Source: Pardosa pseudoannulata (taxonomy: Eukaryota > Arthropoda > Arachnida > Araneae > Lycosidae). From it: a DNA stretch of 64,000 nt. The notes under the pieces were generated by a model. It worked only from the letters and a program-made list of their open reading frames with translations, searched no databases and had not been told where the DNA came from. The position numbers and the translations under genes are program-made. The stretch is taken from NCBI GenBank assembly GCA_032207245.1, contig CM063498.1:57539440-57603439 (forward strand). The letters run 5' to 3'. Positions 61,269 to 64,000 of the stretch are shown here, one piece after another. Numbering within the stretch: position 1 is the first letter of the stretch; every line of letters starts with the position of its first letter.

Positions 61269-61939
61269 TTAAGCAAGAACATTAATCTCTTTCTATATAC
61301 ATACATATATATAATTTTGTGATTCGTTTAAAAGGATAATTTGCACAGAGCACAATTATATGCAAAATAAATTTATATAATGAGTTCATTTTACTAACTT
61401 AAACTCAATTGAGTCTAAGTTTGTTATCACTGTTGATACAGATTTTGTAAATATGATTAATTTTTACTTTTATAAAATGCATTATGTATATAACATTTAG
61501 GTAAGAAAAGTTTATTATAAAAAATTAAAATAAGGAAGGAAACTGAAACAAATCAACAGGTTATGCCTTTTGTAGATGAGTGACATTTATATTTTAACAT
61601 GTGAGTTACATTTAAAAATTTCTTACTTGACAGTAAACATTTTAATAAATATTGGATGTTATACAGTGGATACATGTTTTTATAGTTTTGAAATCTGTAA
61701 TGTAAATCCTCCTTAAATGTTGAATGCTATTCATATCTATAATTTTATTTCTAGTCTTTATGTAGTGTTGAAAAGTATAATGTAAACCCTCCTTAAATAT
61801 TAAGTGGTTATTCATATTTGAAGTTTTGTTACCTTACACGTATTTCAAAAACTTTACTGTTAATGTCGCTGAACTTTTTTTTTTTGCTTTGATATTTAGT
61901 TAATCTGTAAAATAAAAGTTGCAATTATTTCTTTATTAA

Positions 61940-62162
61940 CTCTCTGAGTGTTATAGTAAACTACTTTAAAAGTGCTACAGTGGGCAAATAGTTGTGGTGA
62001 ATTTTGCTTTTCCCAATACTTGTGACATTGAGCGGTGGGGTGCAATAAATGTGAAGGGGAAATAATACGTACTTTTCAAGCATACTTTCAGTGGCAGAAT
62101 TTTACATTTGAGCTGCTTTTGTGAACATGATTAACTGGCAGGTAGTTTCACAACTCAGAGGG
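61940..62162. mobile_element. piggyBac-type MITE (223 bp), decayed right target site
   Basis: The left TTAA is at 61936-61939; the right copy reads TTAT (62163-62166). Ends are CTCTCTGAGTGTTATAG and, read inward, CCCTCTGAGTTGTGAAA. Its length is close to that of the other two MITEs. Confidence 0.75.
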
Positions 62163-62169
62163 TTATTTA

Positions 62170-62680
62170 AATGAAATATGGTCCCAATATTTTCCATATT
62201 AAAAGCCATTCACTTAAGTTTTTGTATCCATTGTACATGTATTTTTAAAATATTTTTTCTAAATTCTGTAGATATTAGAATGTAAGCAATTATTTATCCA
62301 GAAGTTTATTAGCTGTCATAATTAGATTTTGTGATGTACTTTAAGAAGTTTCAATTAACATTAAGTGCAGTATGCATATATCATTAAAATATTTATTTTA
62401 TAAGCCAGAATTTCTTTTAAAACATTTTATTCACAATTTTATTATTAACAGAAATAAGTCAGTTTATTTAGCTTCTTTTAGTTTTACTTGTTTAAAAAAA
62501 TAGTACTATGATTCTGGTTTAAATAACTACTACATGCACTTTAGTAAACTTTTTATTAATATTTTAAATTCTTAAGTTGTTTAATTTTCTGAAATGTAGT
62601 TAACCTTTGAAATTTTTTTGTAATTCACAGTATGTTGATTGATTGAAAATTACTCTACTTTAATAACTGTTATTTCGTTT
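62170..62680. other. Intron before zinc-finger exon 3
   Basis: AT-rich intronic sequence, with no further structure seen until the acceptor TTATTTCGTTTCTTAG. Confidence 0.5.
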
Positions 62681-62685
62681 CTTAG

Positions 62686-63002
62686 GTACAATATTTTTAT
62701 CTAATGGTGGTTGGAGGACTTCTCTTCTTCTCCAAAAAAAATTCCAAATTCACCGTTTCCATTGTTCATTATGTCCTTATTCATCCGATAGAAAATATCA
62801 TTTAGTGCGTCACCAACTTATTCATTCAGGTGAACGTCCATTTAAATGCTCTCATTGTGGTAAAGGTTTTACTACAAAGCAAAATTGTGAAACACACAAA
62901 ATGACTCATAGGCAAGAAAGTTCTCACTGCTGCTCAATATGTTCTCAAAAGTTTCTATCTCCCAAAGCTTTACAAAGTCATATCATCACACATTCTTTGT
63001 GA
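62686..63002 (+). CDS. C2H2 zinc-finger terminal exon 3 (three fingers)
   Basis: It starts after TTATTTCGTTTCTTAG (AG 62684-62685) with GT completing a split codon, the same phase as the two other exons. It encodes 104 complete codons and a TGA at 63000-63002. A non-finger lead (TIFLSNGGWRTSLLLQKKFQ) is followed by finger 1 (CSLCPYSSDRKYHLVRHQLIH), the SGERPFK linker, finger 2 (CSHCGKGFTTKQNCETHKMTH), a short RQESSHC spacer and finger 3 (CSICSQKFLSPKALQSHIITH). All are C-x2-C-x12-H-x3-H. AATAAA at 63048-63053 is followed at once by an A-rich stretch, a good polyadenylation site. The first finger lacks the C2HC form of exon 2. An in-frame GTG at 62805 is not a start; the open frame extends back to the acceptor. 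It is inferred to be an isoform-specific 3' end of the same gene as exons 1 and 2. Confidence 0.9.
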
Positions 63003-63047
63003 AAGAATTGTGATTCTTGTTTGATTTAGAGATAATTTATGTGTTTA

Positions 63048-63053
63048 AATAAA
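63048..63053 (+). terminator. Polyadenylation signal AATAAA for zinc-finger exon 3
   Basis: Lies 46 bases after the TGA stop and just before an A-rich run. It is the canonical hexamer in a plausible position. Confidence 0.7.
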
Positions 63054-63059
63054 GCAAAA

Positions 63060-64000
63060 AGAAAAAAAAAACATGTATTTTATTTTGTTCTCACTCATAC
63101 TTTTAAAAAATGTATTACTATCACATAGTATGAAAGATGGTACAACTCCACAGATCTTCTAATAAAAGCATTCTTTTTTTAAGACCAAAATATAAAATTA
63201 TTCAGTTTGAAAAATATACCCACCATATTAATTTGCATTTTAAGAATTTTTATGCTATATTTATTGTAATATTCAAAGCCTAACATAAAGGTCACATTTA
63301 CAAGATTTTTTTTTTCACATATTACATATGACAGTTTATCCTTGTTGCCTATGGAAGAAACAATGCTTGCATATAACTGTTTTTAGTTAAAAATTTTAAA
63401 ACCTAATTCAGGGATGATGTGTAAGCATTATAATGCGTAAAATATGCAATAAATGGAAGTCGGGATGAAAAAATACTTTCACATGTCTCTCGCATAAGTT
63501 CCATACCAGTAAATAACAAAAGCTCTTTTTTTTTTTTTTTCACATGTTCTGTGAAATTGTTTCGTCATCCCACCCAAAGGGCTTTACAAGTATCCATCCT
63601 TTCAAATCTTATCAGTTACCATAGTTTCGTAAAGCAGTATTTTCTAACCAGTGGTTAATGGTCCACAGATTCCTGAAGGGGGAAATTTTCATTTGTATGA
63701 TAAAATGCAATTAGTGCAAATGAAAAATGAAATAAAAACATGTCAAGAGTCCAAGGTTATTCACAGTTTTATTGCCATTCTTAATATTGCATGTGGAGCT
63801 AAATCATAACTAGATCATATATTAGTTTAATTAGATTTTATTTTTAAGGAAATAGTCAGCCCAATGGGTGAATTCAATTGGTTAGTATTTTAAAATAAAA
63901 AGTCTTTACAAAGTTTTCAGAATAGAAAAGTTAAAAAATGCATTCACATCCACAAGCAAAAAATAATCAGAATGCATTACACAATCCAATAGGTAGTGAT
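63060..64000. other. Sequence downstream of zinc-finger exon 3
   Basis: AT-rich, no exon recognised. CAGTATTTTCTAACCAGTGGTTAATGG at about 63635 resembles a hAT end, but its partner is not evident in the window. Confidence 0.4.

Larger units (their letters stand above)
54400..61600. repeat. Intron block 2, paralogous to 43.9-49.5 kb
   Basis: Colinear with block 1 (see that entry). Later additions specific to this copy are the transposase fragment at about 58,440-59,330, the piggyBac MITE at 61036-61268 and the (TA)n tract at 57764-57846. It contains the live exon at 55747-55994. Confidence 0.75.

Noticed and set aside
50542..63002. Naming the zinc-finger exons lola
   Set aside because: The exon organisation and C2HC finger fit, but the constant BTB exon is not in the window and many arthropod BTB-zinc-finger genes share these features, so no gene symbol is given.

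Overview
This is AT-rich nuclear DNA from an animal, most likely an arthropod and plausibly an arachnid. That lineage call is an inference from the transposon mix (Jockey-like, pogo/Tigger, Tc1, hAT, piggyBac and Gypsy remnants), the tRNA-derived SINEs, the very long (TA)n tracts and a set of terminal zinc-finger exons organised like the insect BTB-zinc-finger gene lola. No species marker is present. There are no bacterial-type genes. Most long open frames are artefacts of (TA)n tracts, which read as Tyr-Ile repeats.

Positions 1 to about 40,500 are intergenic or intronic sequence packed with mobile elements. They include a Jockey-like reverse-transcriptase tail (1829-2176, minus), four well-bounded hAT or piggyBac elements with intact target-site duplications (4732-4948, 7004-7663, 26266-26970, 29235-30094), a Tc1-like element with long inverted arms (9037-10533), pogo/Tigger elements (12896-13924, 28034-28799 and two others that carry hAT copies in their ends), a recurrent tRNA-derived SINE (at least six copies, one with a perfect 14-bp duplication), three satellite arrays, a solo LTR that splits a (TA)n tract (31410-32194), and a Gypsy gag-pol pseudogene (36363 to about 39960) held in a single frame apart from scattered stops.

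Positions 40,500-64,000 are different: AT-rich and much poorer in recognisable transposons. They carry three intact C2H2 zinc-finger exons on the plus strand (50542-50768, 55747-55994, 62686-63002). Each starts right after a polypyrimidine/AG acceptor, each begins with two bases that finish a split codon (GA, GT, GT), and each ends in its own stop. The shared phase and lack of any start codon of their own suggest alternative 3' terminal exons that splice to one upstream constant exon outside the window. Around them lie decayed copies of the same exon type (44577-44960 and 45199-46020) and large paralogous intron blocks (about 43.9-49.5 kb against 54.4-61.6 kb by eye). This shows duplication, loss and continued use of terminal zinc-finger exons. 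Within the second block a piggyBac MITE has an empty TTAA counterpart in the first block, which orders the events. This zinc-finger exon cluster is the most biologically interesting part of the window.
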